Positions 1 to 8,425 of a DNA stretch of 64,000 nucleotides are shown here, in pieces. Positions within the stretch are counted from its first letter, which is position 1. Each line of letters begins with the position of its first letter. Position numbers and translations under genes: made by a program. Origin of the DNA: JAPYTK01 sp964401935 (lineage in GTDB: Bacteria > Myxococcota_A > Polyangia > Polyangiales > Polyangiaceae). The notes below the pieces were generated by a model. It did not search any database, was not told where the DNA came from, and was given only the letters and a program-made list of their open reading frames with translations. The stretch lies in NCBI GenBank assembly GCA_964401935.1, contig CAYOAL010000022.1, positions 28,990 through 92,989 on the forward strand, written 5' to 3'.

Positions 1-844
1 ACAGCCCACAGTCCATGGCGTCGGCTTCGCTGCCCGCGGTGTCCTCGCGACCACTCCCAACCCACGGACGGTGGGCCGTGAGGTTGAAGCCCACACGCGT
101 GCCGTCGCGCGACAAGCCCCCGCCCGCGGCCCAGTTCCACCACGTCTCGTAGGGCCGGTAGCCCATGTTCCAGTCGAGGCCTGCGTGCCCGCGCCCATCG
201 GCGATGACGCCCTCGAGCGAGCCGCAGCGCACGAAGCCGGACGCCTCGAGGCCATAGCACTTGTGCGTGTAGAGCCAGCGCCCGCGCTCGGTCTCTTCCA
301 CCACCACCACCGGATCCGGGTCGTGTCCCCAGTCCCAGATCTCGAAGTGGGCCTCGAGCGGCGGCTTGTTGCGGTGACCGAAGGCGCCGTCGAGCGCCGC
401 GTCGATGGTGCGCACGCCGCGCTCGGAGTCGTTGCCGAGCTCGATGCGGCCAAAGCCCGCTCTCTCGATGCGCGTGGTGCCGTCGAGCGAGTTGGCCGCG
501 ATCTCGATGCCCCGCGACAGCGGGGTGAGCGTGGTCCACTCGTGGCACTCACCGGTCTTGCGGTCGACGACGTATGCGAACGAGGTGCCGATGTAGCCGG
601 CGTCGACGATGGCGCAGGCGAAGAACACGTCGGGCGAGGCCACGCTCGTGTAGTGCCAGCGCTTGAGACGCATCCGCCGGAAGGTGCGCTCGGCCGCGGC
701 GAAGCGGTGCCGCAGCGAGCGCAGGCGGTGCTCGATCGGCGCGTCGGCGAGGTTCGCCGTCGCAAAGGGGCGCTCGAACCAACCCACGTTCACGAAGCCA
801 TTCGGCTCGACGATCGCGGCGGGCGTGGGCAGGGGCTCCAACAT
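1..844 (-). CDS. DUF2804 family protein (C-terminus beyond window)
   Basis: Reading leftwards from an ATG at 844 there is an open frame with no stop to the window edge, giving 281 visible residues. The translation starts MLEPLPTPAAIVEPNG and contains FGRIELGNDSERG, WDWGHDPDPVVV, LDWNMGYRPYETWWNWAAG and GFNLTAHRPW. The Trp-rich block followed by GxNLT matches my recollection of the DUF2804 family, a group of unknown biochemical role. No signal peptide or membrane segment is visible, so it is probably cytoplasmic. A TAGCAT hexamer sits 9 nt before the ATG on this strand (854-859). The SDR gene downstream in coordinate runs on the same strand and ends 50 bp before this start, so the two could share a transcript. 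The family call is by recognition, not by search. The gene being real is well supported by codon structure and by the absence of stops. Confidence 0.75.
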   Translation of the reverse strand, partial: MLEPLPTPAAIVEPNGFVNVGWFERPFATANLADAPIEHRLRSLRHRFAAAERTFRRMRLKRWHYTSVASPDVFFACAIVDAGYIGTSFAYVVDRKTGECHEWTTLTPLSRGIEIAANSLDGTTRIERAGFGRIELGNDSERGVRTIDAALDGAFGHRNKPPLEAHFEIWDWGHDPDPVVVVEETERGRWLYTHKCYGLEASGFVRCGSLEGVIADGRGHAGLDWNMGYRPYETWWNWAAGGGLSRDGTRVGFNLTAHRPWVGSGREDTAGSEADAMDCGL

Positions 845-894
845 GGAGACCGCATGCTAGCGCGACGAGCCCCGCCTCGGAACGGCGCTCGCGC

Positions 895-1701
895 TCAACC
901 GCGTGGGTAGCGCTTGCGCTTGCTCTCACCCTGTTGCGTGAAGAGCGGGCTCACCCACGGCGCGAGCTCGGGGAAGGTGTCGAGCACGCGCGCGAGCCAC
1001 TTGCGCGTTCGAGGCAAGGCTACCTCCATGGGACGCCGCTCGAGCACCGGTCCCACGAGCTCGGCGGCAACCTCTTCGGGCGTGAGGAAGCGCGGCGCAG
1101 AGAACGTGAGGGAGGCCTCCTCGTAGTCGCGTTGCTTGTCGAGCATCGGGGTGGCGACGGCGTCGGGACACACCACCGTCACCGCCACCCCCTTGGAGCG
1201 CAGCTCGATGGCCGCCGCGAGAGAGTAGGCACGCACCGCGAACTTCGAGGCCGAGTAGAGCGACAGGCCTGGGATCGGGGCGAAGGCGGCCATCGAGGCG
1301 ATGTTCACGATGTGGCCTTGTCCGCGCCGCACCATGCGCTCGGCGGCGACGCGGGTGCCGAACATCACGCCCTTGGTGTTGATGTCGAGGTGACGGTCGA
1401 TGTCTTCGAGGCGGGTCTCGTGCACGTAGCCGGGGGTGAGATAGCCGGCGACGTTGAACAACACGTCCACCGGCCCCACCGTTCGCTCCGCCTCCTCGAA
1501 GGCGGCCTGCCAGCCCGCCGCGTCGGTCACGTCGAGACCCCGTCGTGCGACGCGCCCCTCCGGCCAGGCCGCGGCAGCGCGGGCGAGCGCGTCCTCGTCG
1601 ATGTCGGTGGCGAGCACGGTCCCGCCCTGCGCCACCAACGCGTCGACCACGCACCTGCCGATCCCACTCGCCGCCCCCGTCACTACGCTGTGCCTCGCCA
1701 T
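895..1701 (-). CDS. SDR-family NAD(P)-dependent oxidoreductase
   Basis: A classical short-chain dehydrogenase/reductase of 268 residues, the usual family size. The cofactor loop TGAASGIG lies at residues 8-15, NVAG at 83-86, the catalytic Ser in IVNIAS is residue 136, and the catalytic pair YxxxK is Tyr149/Lys153 (YSASK). The acidic residue after beta-2 (ATDID, about 32-35) suggests NAD preference, which is inference. The C-terminal 50 residues are Pro/Arg-rich and end KRKRYPRG. The substrate cannot be told from sequence. The ATG at 1701 is preceded by GGAGGAA six bases upstream, a good Shine-Dalgarno sequence. It lies upstream of the DUF2804 gene on the same strand. Confidence 0.9.
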   Translation of the reverse strand: MARHSVVTGAASGIGRCVVDALVAQGGTVLATDIDEDALARAAAAWPEGRVARRGLDVTDAAGWQAAFEEAERTVGPVDVLFNVAGYLTPGYVHETRLEDIDRHLDINTKGVMFGTRVAAERMVRRGQGHIVNIASMAAFAPIPGLSLYSASKFAVRAYSLAAAIELRSKGVAVTVVCPDAVATPMLDKQRDYEEASLTFSAPRFLTPEEVAAELVGPVLERRPMEVALPRTRKWLARVLDTFPELAPWVSPLFTQQGESKRKRYPRG

Positions 1702-1803
1702 CGCTCGTTCCTCCGCCGCCGGAATACCGCGATGGGCCCCCGAGGCCCAGCCCCGCCGTGCGCCCTGAAACTTCTCGGTGGGTAGCCCGTCTCAACCGCT
1801 CGC

Positions 1804-3261
1804 ATGCACCGTCGCTCTCTGTTGGCCCTGCTCACGACCCTCCCGTTCGCAACAGGCTGCCGCGAGACCGCCTCCTCGGCGCGGGAGCCCTCCCCGACCG
1901 CGAGCGGCGCGCGGCCCCACCGGCTCGCCTCCGTGCTCATCGAAGGGGTGCCCCACGTGCAACAGAAGCCCGACTTCTGCGGCGAGGCGGTCGCCGCCGC
2001 CTACCTCGAGAAGCTCGGCAAGCCCTACGATCAAGATCACGTCTTCGCGCTGAGCGGGATGGATCCGTCGCGCGGGATGGGGGCCACCACCCGCGAGCTC
2101 GCCCACGCGCTGCAGCAGATCGGCTTCGACACCGGTCCGGTGTGGCACCAGGTGAACGCGGCCACGGCGGGCGAGGAGCTCGCGGTGCTGTTCGAACAGC
2201 TCCACGCCGACCTCGTGGGGGGAGTGCCGTCGATCGTGTGCATGCACTACGACGACGCACCCAACACCACCGAGCACTTCCGCCTCGTGCTCGGCTACGA
2301 CCACGCCACCGACGAGGTGGTCTACCACGAGCCGGCCGAGGGCGACGGCGACTACCGACGCATGCCGCGCTCGCGCCTGCTCGCGCTGTGGCCCCTCCGC
2401 TACGCGCCCGACCGCTACACCGTGGTGCGACTGCGCCTACGTCCGACGACGCTGCGCGACCCACCGTCGTTCGACGGCCACTCCCCCGCCGACTACGCGC
2501 AGCACGTGCACGCCCTCAAGAAGCGCATCGCCCCGCACTTCACGGTGAAGGTACAGGAGCCGTTCGTGGTGGTCGGCGACGAGGACGCACCCACCGTGAT
2601 CAAGCGCGCCCACGGTACGGTGCGTTGGGCAGTGGAGCAGCTCAAGGCGGCCTACTTCGACCGCGATCCGAAGCACATCCTCGACGTGTTCCTGTTTCGG
2701 GACGAGTCGAGCTACCGCAAACATGCCCTCGCGCTGTTCGGCACGCGCCCCGACACGCCCTACGGCTACTACGCGAGCGACGACCGCGCGCTCGTGATGA
2801 ACATCGCGACCGGGGGCGGCACGCTCGTCCACGAGATCGTCCACCCGTTCATCGAGGCCAATTTTCCGCGCTGTCCCTCGTGGTTCAACGAGGGGCTCGG
2901 CTCGCTCTACGAGCAGTCTGGCGAGCGCGAGGGCCGCATCGTGGGTCTCACCAACTGGCGCCTCGCGGGCCTCCAGCGAGCCATTCGCAGGGGCAACGTC
3001 CCGTCGTTCGAGACGCTGACCCACACCTCACGCCGTGCGTTCTACGACCACGATCCCGGCACCAACTACGCCCAAGCCCGCTACCTGCTCTACTACCTCC
3101 AGGAACGAGGCGTGCTGCGCGCGTACTACCACGCGTTTCGGGCCGCCCACACCGCGGACCCCACCGGCTTCGCCACGCTCAAGAAGGTGCTGAAGCGCGA
3201 CGACATGGTCGCATTCAAGGCCGACTGGGAGCGCTTCGTGCTCGGGCTCCGCTTCGGCTGA
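1804..3261 (+). CDS. lipoprotein with C39-like peptidase domain and HExxH metallopeptidase domain
   Basis: A 485-residue predicted lipoprotein: signal peptide with lipobox FATGC, lipidated Cys19. Residues about 45-210 look like a C39-type papain-like domain (Peptidase_C39_2): QKPDFCGEA puts a candidate nucleophile at Cys59, and EHFRLVLGYDH followed by VVYHEP gives the His158/second-motif region. Residues about 240-480 look like a gluzincin 'peptidase MA-like'/DUF1570 domain, with zinc motif HEIVH at 343-347 and a third-ligand candidate Glu363 in WFNEGLGSLYE. It therefore combines two unrelated protease folds on one membrane-anchored chain. Family calls rest on these motifs. Whether both sites are active is not known. 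No Shine-Dalgarno sequence or TANNNT box is evident at the ATG, but the lipoprotein signal begins exactly there. Confidence 0.85.
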   Translation: MHRRSLLALLTTLPFATGCRETASSAREPSPTASGARPHRLASVLIEGVPHVQQKPDFCGEAVAAAYLEKLGKPYDQDHVFALSGMDPSRGMGATTRELAHALQQIGFDTGPVWHQVNAATAGEELAVLFEQLHADLVGGVPSIVCMHYDDAPNTTEHFRLVLGYDHATDEVVYHEPAEGDGDYRRMPRSRLLALWPLRYAPDRYTVVRLRLRPTTLRDPPSFDGHSPADYAQHVHALKKRIAPHFTVKVQEPFVVVGDEDAPTVIKRAHGTVRWAVEQLKAAYFDRDPKHILDVFLFRDESSYRKHALALFGTRPDTPYGYYASDDRALVMNIATGGGTLVHEIVHPFIEANFPRCPSWFNEGLGSLYEQSGEREGRIVGLTNWRLAGLQRAIRRGNVPSFETLTHTSRRAFYDHDPGTNYAQARYLLYYLQERGVLRAYYHAFRAAHTADPTGFATLKKVLKRDDMVAFKADWERFVLGLRFG

Positions 3262-3301
3262 GGGCGACGCCTCGGTGGAGGGCGCCGGCTCCTCGCTCGG
3301 C

Positions 3302-3700
3302 TCAGCTCTCGGCGAAGCTCGACAGGGTGCGTTTGACGAGCGAGCGCGTCTGCGCGAGCACCGGCTTGTTCAGGCGACTGCGCGCCACGAGGAGAGCCAA
3401 GAGCGCGAGCGCCAAGTCGCCGCCGGCGACCACGCCGACCGCGCCGACCGCGCCGAGCGCAGGCAAGGCGGCGAGTCGGTAGGCGAGAGCGACGTGCCCG
3501 AAGAGCAGCGCGAAGAAGAGGAGCACCCCCGCGAGCCCCACCAGCGCCACGCCGACCACGATGCGGCCGACGTCGTTCTTGGCCTCGAGCTGTGCATACT
3601 GCACGTGGACGTCGAGCACCGACCCGAAGGCGCGCCCAAGTCCCGACACGAGCGACGAGGTGGATGACGGCGTCGCCGTTCGCGGCTCAGCCTCGGTCAC
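3302..3700 (-). CDS. phage-holin-like small membrane protein (holin 3_6 superfamily-like)
   Basis: A 132-residue protein with a Ser/Thr-rich N-terminus and an amphipathic stretch (about 18-45). Two long hydrophobic segments follow at about 46-75 and 78-106, then a basic tail. This layout matches the Actinobacterial-type phage-holin family (Phage_holin_3_6), chromosomal proteins usually found beside DUF883/YqjD-like genes and not prophage lysis genes. Its start overlaps the stop of the upstream gene (3687-4124) by 14 bp on the same strand, so the two are translationally coupled and probably act together in the inner membrane, perhaps in envelope stress. No phage genes are nearby. Confidence 0.75.
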   Translation of the reverse strand: MTEAEPRTATPSSTSSLVSGLGRAFGSVLDVHVQYAQLEAKNDVGRIVVGVALVGLAGVLLFFALLFGHVALAYRLAALPALGAVGAVGVVAGGDLALALLALLVARSRLNKPVLAQTRSLVKRTLSSFAES

Positions 3701-4124
3701 GGCCGCGCCCCCGCAAGATGAAGCCGAGCAGCACGCCGAAGCCGATCGCCAGGAGGAGCGCCATGAACGGGTTCCGTTCCACCCGCGCGCGCGCGTCGGT
3801 GACCATGTGCTCCTTCACGTAGTCGGTGACGTCTTTGCTCTTCGCCTGCAGGCGCTCCACCATCTGCCGCAGCTTGCGGAGCTCGCTCTCGCCGGCCGCG
3901 GCGCCGTTGTCGTTGGCGATCGCCGAGAGCTCTCGGAGCTGCTTTTTTACCAGGGTCTTGCTGTGCTCGGTCTCGGTGGCGATGAGCGCCACCACCCGGT
4001 CGAAGTCACCCTGGGTCTGGGCGAGCGCATCGCCGTCCACCTCCGGCCACTCCTCGCGAATCATCGGGCGGATGCGATCGAATTGTTCGGTGAAGTCGTG
4101 CTGAATCGTGTTGCCGGAAGCCAT
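3687..4124 (-). CDS. DUF883/YqjD-like membrane-anchored protein with CsbD-like N-terminus
   Basis: 145 residues. The N-terminal half carries a CsbD-like pattern (IREEWPEVDGDALAQTQGDFDRV). The middle is a predicted amphipathic helix or coiled coil (about 55-105). The C-terminus has RVERNPFMA followed by a single hydrophobic segment (about 119-138) and an Arg-rich tail, which is the ElaB/YqjD/DUF883 architecture that tethers a helical domain to the inner membrane; E. coli relatives bind ribosomes. The start is supported by a TATGAT hexamer 8 nt before the ATG, and there is no Shine-Dalgarno sequence. It is the first gene of a two-gene operon with the holin-like gene. Confidence 0.75.
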   Translation of the reverse strand: MASGNTIQHDFTEQFDRIRPMIREEWPEVDGDALAQTQGDFDRVVALIATETEHSKTLVKKQLRELSAIANDNGAAAGESELRKLRQMVERLQAKSKDVTDYVKEHMVTDARARVERNPFMALLLAIGFGVLLGFILRGRGRDRG

Positions 4125-4132
4125 CGCCGCAG

Positions 4133-4138
4133 ATCATA
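4133..4138 (-). promoter_or_regulatory. -10-like hexamer TATGAT, possible leaderless start
   Basis: On the minus strand TATGAT lies 8 nt before the ATG at 4124. A transcription start 7-8 nt after the hexamer would coincide with the start codon. Confidence 0.45.
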
Positions 4139-4338
4139 GAGGCGGCGCCGGCGCGTGTATCTGCTGACCATGCGCGCAGTGCTTGGGCCCCCCGGTCGAA
4201 CCGACGCGCGACCCGCACGCTCTCGGGCGCCGAGAGAGCGAGCCGACGGGGACACGAGGGGTGCAGAGCGATGGGGATCCGAGGTAGACTGGTCGTTCTT
4301 CGTTTGTGCTGCGTTGGGGTTAGGGAGAGAGAGCCGTC

Positions 4339-7300
4339 ATGTCGACCTTCGTTCGTTTGTTGTGCACGCTGATCTGCGCGCTGGGAGTGCTCCTCGTCGC
4401 GAATACGGCCGAGGCGACCCACTTTCGGTACGGCAACATCACCTGGCGGCTGCCCAATCCGACCACCGCTCCCCAGACCGTGGAGTTCACCGTCACCATC
4501 GGGTACCGCGCGAGCGCCAGCAACGCCCTGAAGTCGACTTCGTTCAACTTCGGTGACGGGGGCTCCAACCTCACGCTCAACACCACCAACGGCGTCATCA
4601 CCGACACCAACACCGACTCGCAAGGGGAGTCGTACCAAATCTGGGAGTGGGTGTTCACGCGCAACTACGCCATCCCCGGCAACTACACCGCGTTCTTCAG
4701 CGACTGTTGCCGCCTCAGCTCGCTGCAGGGGGGCGCCGGCGATGCCGCCTATCGCGTGGAGGCCCGCGTGTCGCTCCAGGCCGATGGGAGCAACACCGGG
4801 GGTCCGGTGTCGGGCATCCCCGTGATCATCCAAATGGAGGTGGGCGAGCTGAACACCTTCATCCTGCCGGTGTTCGATCCCGACGGCGACGGCTTCGTCT
4901 GTACCTTCTCCACCTTCGCCGAGTCTGGGTTGCCGAACAACCCCCCGAGCGTGGGCGGCAACGCCATCCAGTTCGTGGCCCCCGGCTGCACCATCGAGTG
5001 GGATCTCAGCACCCAAGGTGTGGGCGACGTCGGAGAGAAGTACTCGGTGAGCATCGAGGTCACGTCGGACCACGATGGGCTGCCGAGCAAGACCACCATC
5101 GACTACATCATCGAGTTCGTGGGGCAGAACACCCAGCCGAGCTGCACCGGCTCGGGCACCTTCATCGCGCCGCAGGGACAGCTGTTCACCACCAACGTGG
5201 TCGCCGACGACCCCAACGGCCTGCCGATGACGCTCATCGCGAACGGCATGCCCACCGGCGCCACCACCAACCCCGCCGCCGGCGGCCCCTACCTCGATCC
5301 GGTGAGCACCGACTTTTCGTGGACCCCGGGCGCCGGCGACGCCGGGACGACCTCGGTGGTGAACCTCCTTTTCGAGAACACCATCGGCGTATTCAACTTC
5401 TGCACGTTGATCATCAACGTGCCCGAGTGCAGTAACTTCGGCGATCCTTGCTCGGTGGGGGTTGGCAGCTGCCAGGACGACGGCATCATCGTGTGTCAGG
5501 GCACGAACAACGTGTGCAACGCCACCCCCGGCACGCCCGTAGACGAGACGTGCAACGGCGAGGACGACGACTGCAACGGCACCCCGGACGACAACCTCAT
5601 CGACGAGGGCCTGGCGTGCTCGAGCGGCCTCCCCGGCGTGTGCGACGAGGGGCTCACGGTGTGCAACGCGGCCAGCCTCGAGTGCGATCCCATCATCGAT
5701 CCGGGCACCGAACCCGAGGTGTGCGACGGGCTCGACAACAACTGTGACGGCGACGACGACGAGGGCTTCGGCGTGGGCGACAGCTGCACCGTCGGGCTCG
5801 GGATCTGCCAAGCCAGCGGCACCATCATCTGCGACGGTATGGGCGGCTCGATCTGCGACGCCACCCCGGGCACGCCGCAGGCGAACGAGGTGTGCGGCAA
5901 CGCCACCGACGAAGACTGCGACGGCGAGATCAACGATCTCGACGATTGTCCCGACTCCGACGGCGACGGCATCGTGGACGCGGTGGAGATCCTCATCGGC
6001 AGCGACCCCAACGACGCCGACTCCGACGACGACGGCGTGCCCGACGGCGAGGAGGCGGGTGGCTGCAACGACTACCCGGAGTGCATGCCCGACTCCGACG
6101 GCGACGGCCTCATCAACGTGCTCGATCCGGACAGCGACAACGACGGGCTCCGGGACGGCACCGAGATGGGCTACGACTGCAGCCACCCCGACACCGACGT
6201 GAGCGTGGGCAACTGCGTGCCCGACGCGGATCCCAGCACCACCACCGATCCGCTCAACCCGGACACCGACGGGGGCGGGGTGAGCGACGGCTCCGAAGAC
6301 AGCAACCTCAACGGCGCCGTCGACGGCAACGAAACCGACCCGACCGCCGGCAACGGTGCCGATGACAGCGACGACGTCAACGTCGACACCGACGGCGACG
6401 GCCTCAGCGACGAGCTCGAGGGCTTCCTCGGCTCCGATCCGAACGACGCGGACAGCGACGACGATGGGGTGCTCGACGGGGACGAGGCCAACCCGAGCCT
6501 CGACACCGACGGCGACGGCCTCATCAACGTGCTCGACGTGGACAGCGACGACGATGGCTTGTTCGACGGCACCGAGGTAGGCAACGACTGCAGCCACCCC
6601 GACACGGATCTCGGACCGCCGGGCCACTGCCGTCCCGACGCCGATCCGAGCTCGACCACGTCGCCGCTCCTCGCCGACACCGACGGGGGCGGGGTGAGCG
6701 ACGGCTCCGAGGACAGCAACCTCAACGGCGCCGTCGACGGCAACGAGACGGATCCGACGGCAGGCAACGAGGACGACGACGACGACGCCATCAACGTCGA
6801 CACCGACGGCGACGGCCTGAGCGACGAGCTCGAGATCTTCCTCGGACTCGATCCCAACGATCAGGACACGGACGACGACGGGGTCATCGACGGCGACGAG
6901 CCCAACCCCTCCGACGACAACGACGAGGATGGGCTCATCAACACCCTCGACGTCGACTCGGACGACGACGGCCTCTACGACGGCACCGAGCTCGGGCTCG
7001 ACTGCAGCAACCCGGACACCGCCCCCGGCCACTGCGTGGCCGACGCGGACGACAGCACCACCACCAACCCGCTCCTCGCCGACACCGACGGCGGCGGGGT
7101 ACGCGACGGCTCCGAGGACAGCAACCTCAACGGCGCCGTCGACGCCGGGGAGCTCGATCCGAACGACGACGACGACGACGACATGGCGGTGGACTCCGAT
7201 GGAGACGGCCTCAGCGACGCGCTGGAGATCTTCCTCGGCTCCGATCCCAACGACGCGGACAGCGACGACGACGGCCTGCTCGATGGCGACGAGCGCAATC

Positions 7301-8421
7301 CGGCCGACAATCACGACACCGACCTGTTCATCAACCTGCTCGACGTCGACTCGGATGACGACGGCCTCTACGACGGCACCGAGAACGGCAAGGACTGCAG
7401 CCACCCGGACACCGACCCAGGACCGCCGGCCCACTGTATTCCCGACGCCGATCCCAGCACCGTGACCTGCTCGCTTTGCTGGGACACCGACCGCGGGGGC
7501 GCCTCCGACGGGTCCGAGGATCCGAACCTCAACGGCGCGGTGGACGGCGGCGAGACCGATCCTGGCTACGGGCAGGACGCCGACGACGACGACGACGCCA
7601 ACACCGACACGGACGGGGACGGCCTCTCCGACAACCTCGAGGCCTTCATCGGCACCGATCCCAACGACCTCGACAGCGACGACGACGGCCTCCTCGACGC
7701 GGAGGAGAACAACCCGGCCGACGACGCGGACGGGGACGGCGACGCCAACGCCAACGACGAGGACGCAGACGGCGATGGCCTCTTCGACGGCACGGAGAAG
7801 GGCAACGACTGCAACCACCCAGACACGGATCCGGCCGCGCAGAGCTGCATCCCCGACGGCGACGCGGGCGCCACGACCACCAACCACCTCCATCCCGACA
7901 GCGACGGCGGCGGCAAGACCGACGGCGAGGAAGACTCGAACCAGAACGGCGTGATCGACGAAGGCGAAGGCGACCCGAACGATCCCAGCGACGACGGCTT
8001 CGAGTGCTTCGACGACGACGACTGCGACGCCGGCGAGGTGTGCGACACGAGCGACCACACCTGCAAGCCAGGCTGCTTCGACGACGACGACTGCGAGGAG
8101 GGTGAGTTCTGTGACCCGGGCGACGGCGTGACGCTCGGCGAGTGCCTCCCCGACGACCCTGGCACCGGCGGCGCCGGTGGCACCGGAGGGAACGGCAGCG
8201 GCGGCAGCGGCGGCGCTGGCACCGGCGGCAGCGGCGGTGATGGCGCGAACAGCGCCGAGGGGCTCAGCGCCCTCGGTGGCTGCAACTGCTCCACCCCCGG
8301 CGGGAGCGACGGCTCTCCCTGGGCCCTCGTCGCGCTGGCCGGGCTGGCCGCGGTGACGGTGCGGCGGCGCGAGCGGCGGCCGGCGACGGCGCGTGAGCGG
8401 AGCCGACGGCGCGCGGCGTGA
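4339..8421 (+). CDS. large secreted calcium-repeat (TSP3/MopE-motif) protein with MYXO-CTERM sorting tail
   Basis: 1360 residues. A Sec signal peptide (about 1-29, cleaved near EAT) is followed by a beta-rich domain beginning THFRYGNITW, then an Ig-like segment ending near 365. Next come Cys-rich metal-binding motifs of the MopE type (CNGEDDDCNGTPDD, CDGLDNNCDGDDDE). From about residue 535 to 1215 there are five tandem copies of a roughly 115-120-residue unit (DNA about 5950-8000), each with several DxDxDGxxD thrombospondin type 3 calcium loops and a conserved SEDSNLNGAVD block. A Gly/Ser/Thr linker leads to GGCNCSTPGG, a hydrophobic helix and an Arg-rich end, a typical MYXO-CTERM signal processed at the outer surface by a myxosortase. 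TAGACT (4285-4290) and GGGAGAG upstream give a plausible promoter and ribosome site. Inferred role: calcium-stabilised surface protein. Confidence 0.88.
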   Translation: MSTFVRLLCTLICALGVLLVANTAEATHFRYGNITWRLPNPTTAPQTVEFTVTIGYRASASNALKSTSFNFGDGGSNLTLNTTNGVITDTNTDSQGESYQIWEWVFTRNYAIPGNYTAFFSDCCRLSSLQGGAGDAAYRVEARVSLQADGSNTGGPVSGIPVIIQMEVGELNTFILPVFDPDGDGFVCTFSTFAESGLPNNPPSVGGNAIQFVAPGCTIEWDLSTQGVGDVGEKYSVSIEVTSDHDGLPSKTTIDYIIEFVGQNTQPSCTGSGTFIAPQGQLFTTNVVADDPNGLPMTLIANGMPTGATTNPAAGGPYLDPVSTDFSWTPGAGDAGTTSVVNLLFENTIGVFNFCTLIINVPECSNFGDPCSVGVGSCQDDGIIVCQGTNNVCNATPGTPVDETCNGEDDDCNGTPDDNLIDEGLACSSGLPGVCDEGLTVCNAASLECDPIIDPGTEPEVCDGLDNNCDGDDDEGFGVGDSCTVGLGICQASGTIICDGMGGSICDATPGTPQANEVCGNATDEDCDGEINDLDDCPDSDGDGIVDAVEILIGSDPNDADSDDDGVPDGEEAGGCNDYPECMPDSDGDGLINVLDPDSDNDGLRDGTEMGYDCSHPDTDVSVGNCVPDADPSTTTDPLNPDTDGGGVSDGSEDSNLNGAVDGNETDPTAGNGADDSDDVNVDTDGDGLSDELEGFLGSDPNDADSDDDGVLDGDEANPSLDTDGDGLINVLDVDSDDDGLFDGTEVGNDCSHPDTDLGPPGHCRPDADPSSTTSPLLADTDGGGVSDGSEDSNLNGAVDGNETDPTAGNEDDDDDAINVDTDGDGLSDELEIFLGLDPNDQDTDDDGVIDGDEPNPSDDNDEDGLINTLDVDSDDDGLYDGTELGLDCSNPDTAPGHCVADADDSTTTNPLLADTDGGGVRDGSEDSNLNGAVDAGELDPNDDDDDDMAVDSDGDGLSDALEIFLGSDPNDADSDDDGLLDGDERNPADNHDTDLFINLLDVDSDDDGLYDGTENGKDCSHPDTDPGPPAHCIPDADPSTVTCSLCWDTDRGGASDGSEDPNLNGAVDGGETDPGYGQDADDDDDANTDTDGDGLSDNLEAFIGTDPNDLDSDDDGLLDAEENNPADDADGDGDANANDEDADGDGLFDGTEKGNDCNHPDTDPAAQSCIPDGDAGATTTNHLHPDSDGGGKTDGEEDSNQNGVIDEGEGDPNDPSDDGFECFDDDDCDAGEVCDTSDHTCKPGCFDDDDCEEGEFCDPGDGVTLGECLPDDPGTGGAGGTGGNGSGGSGGAGTGGSGGDGANSAEGLSALGGCNCSTPGGSDGSPWALVALAGLAAVTVRRRERRPATARERSRRRAA

Positions 8422-8425
8422 CGTG

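Noticed and set aside
3302..3700. Prophage remnant suggested by the holin-like gene
   Set aside because: No other phage genes nearby; the gene is overlapped with a DUF883-like gene in a common chromosomal arrangement.
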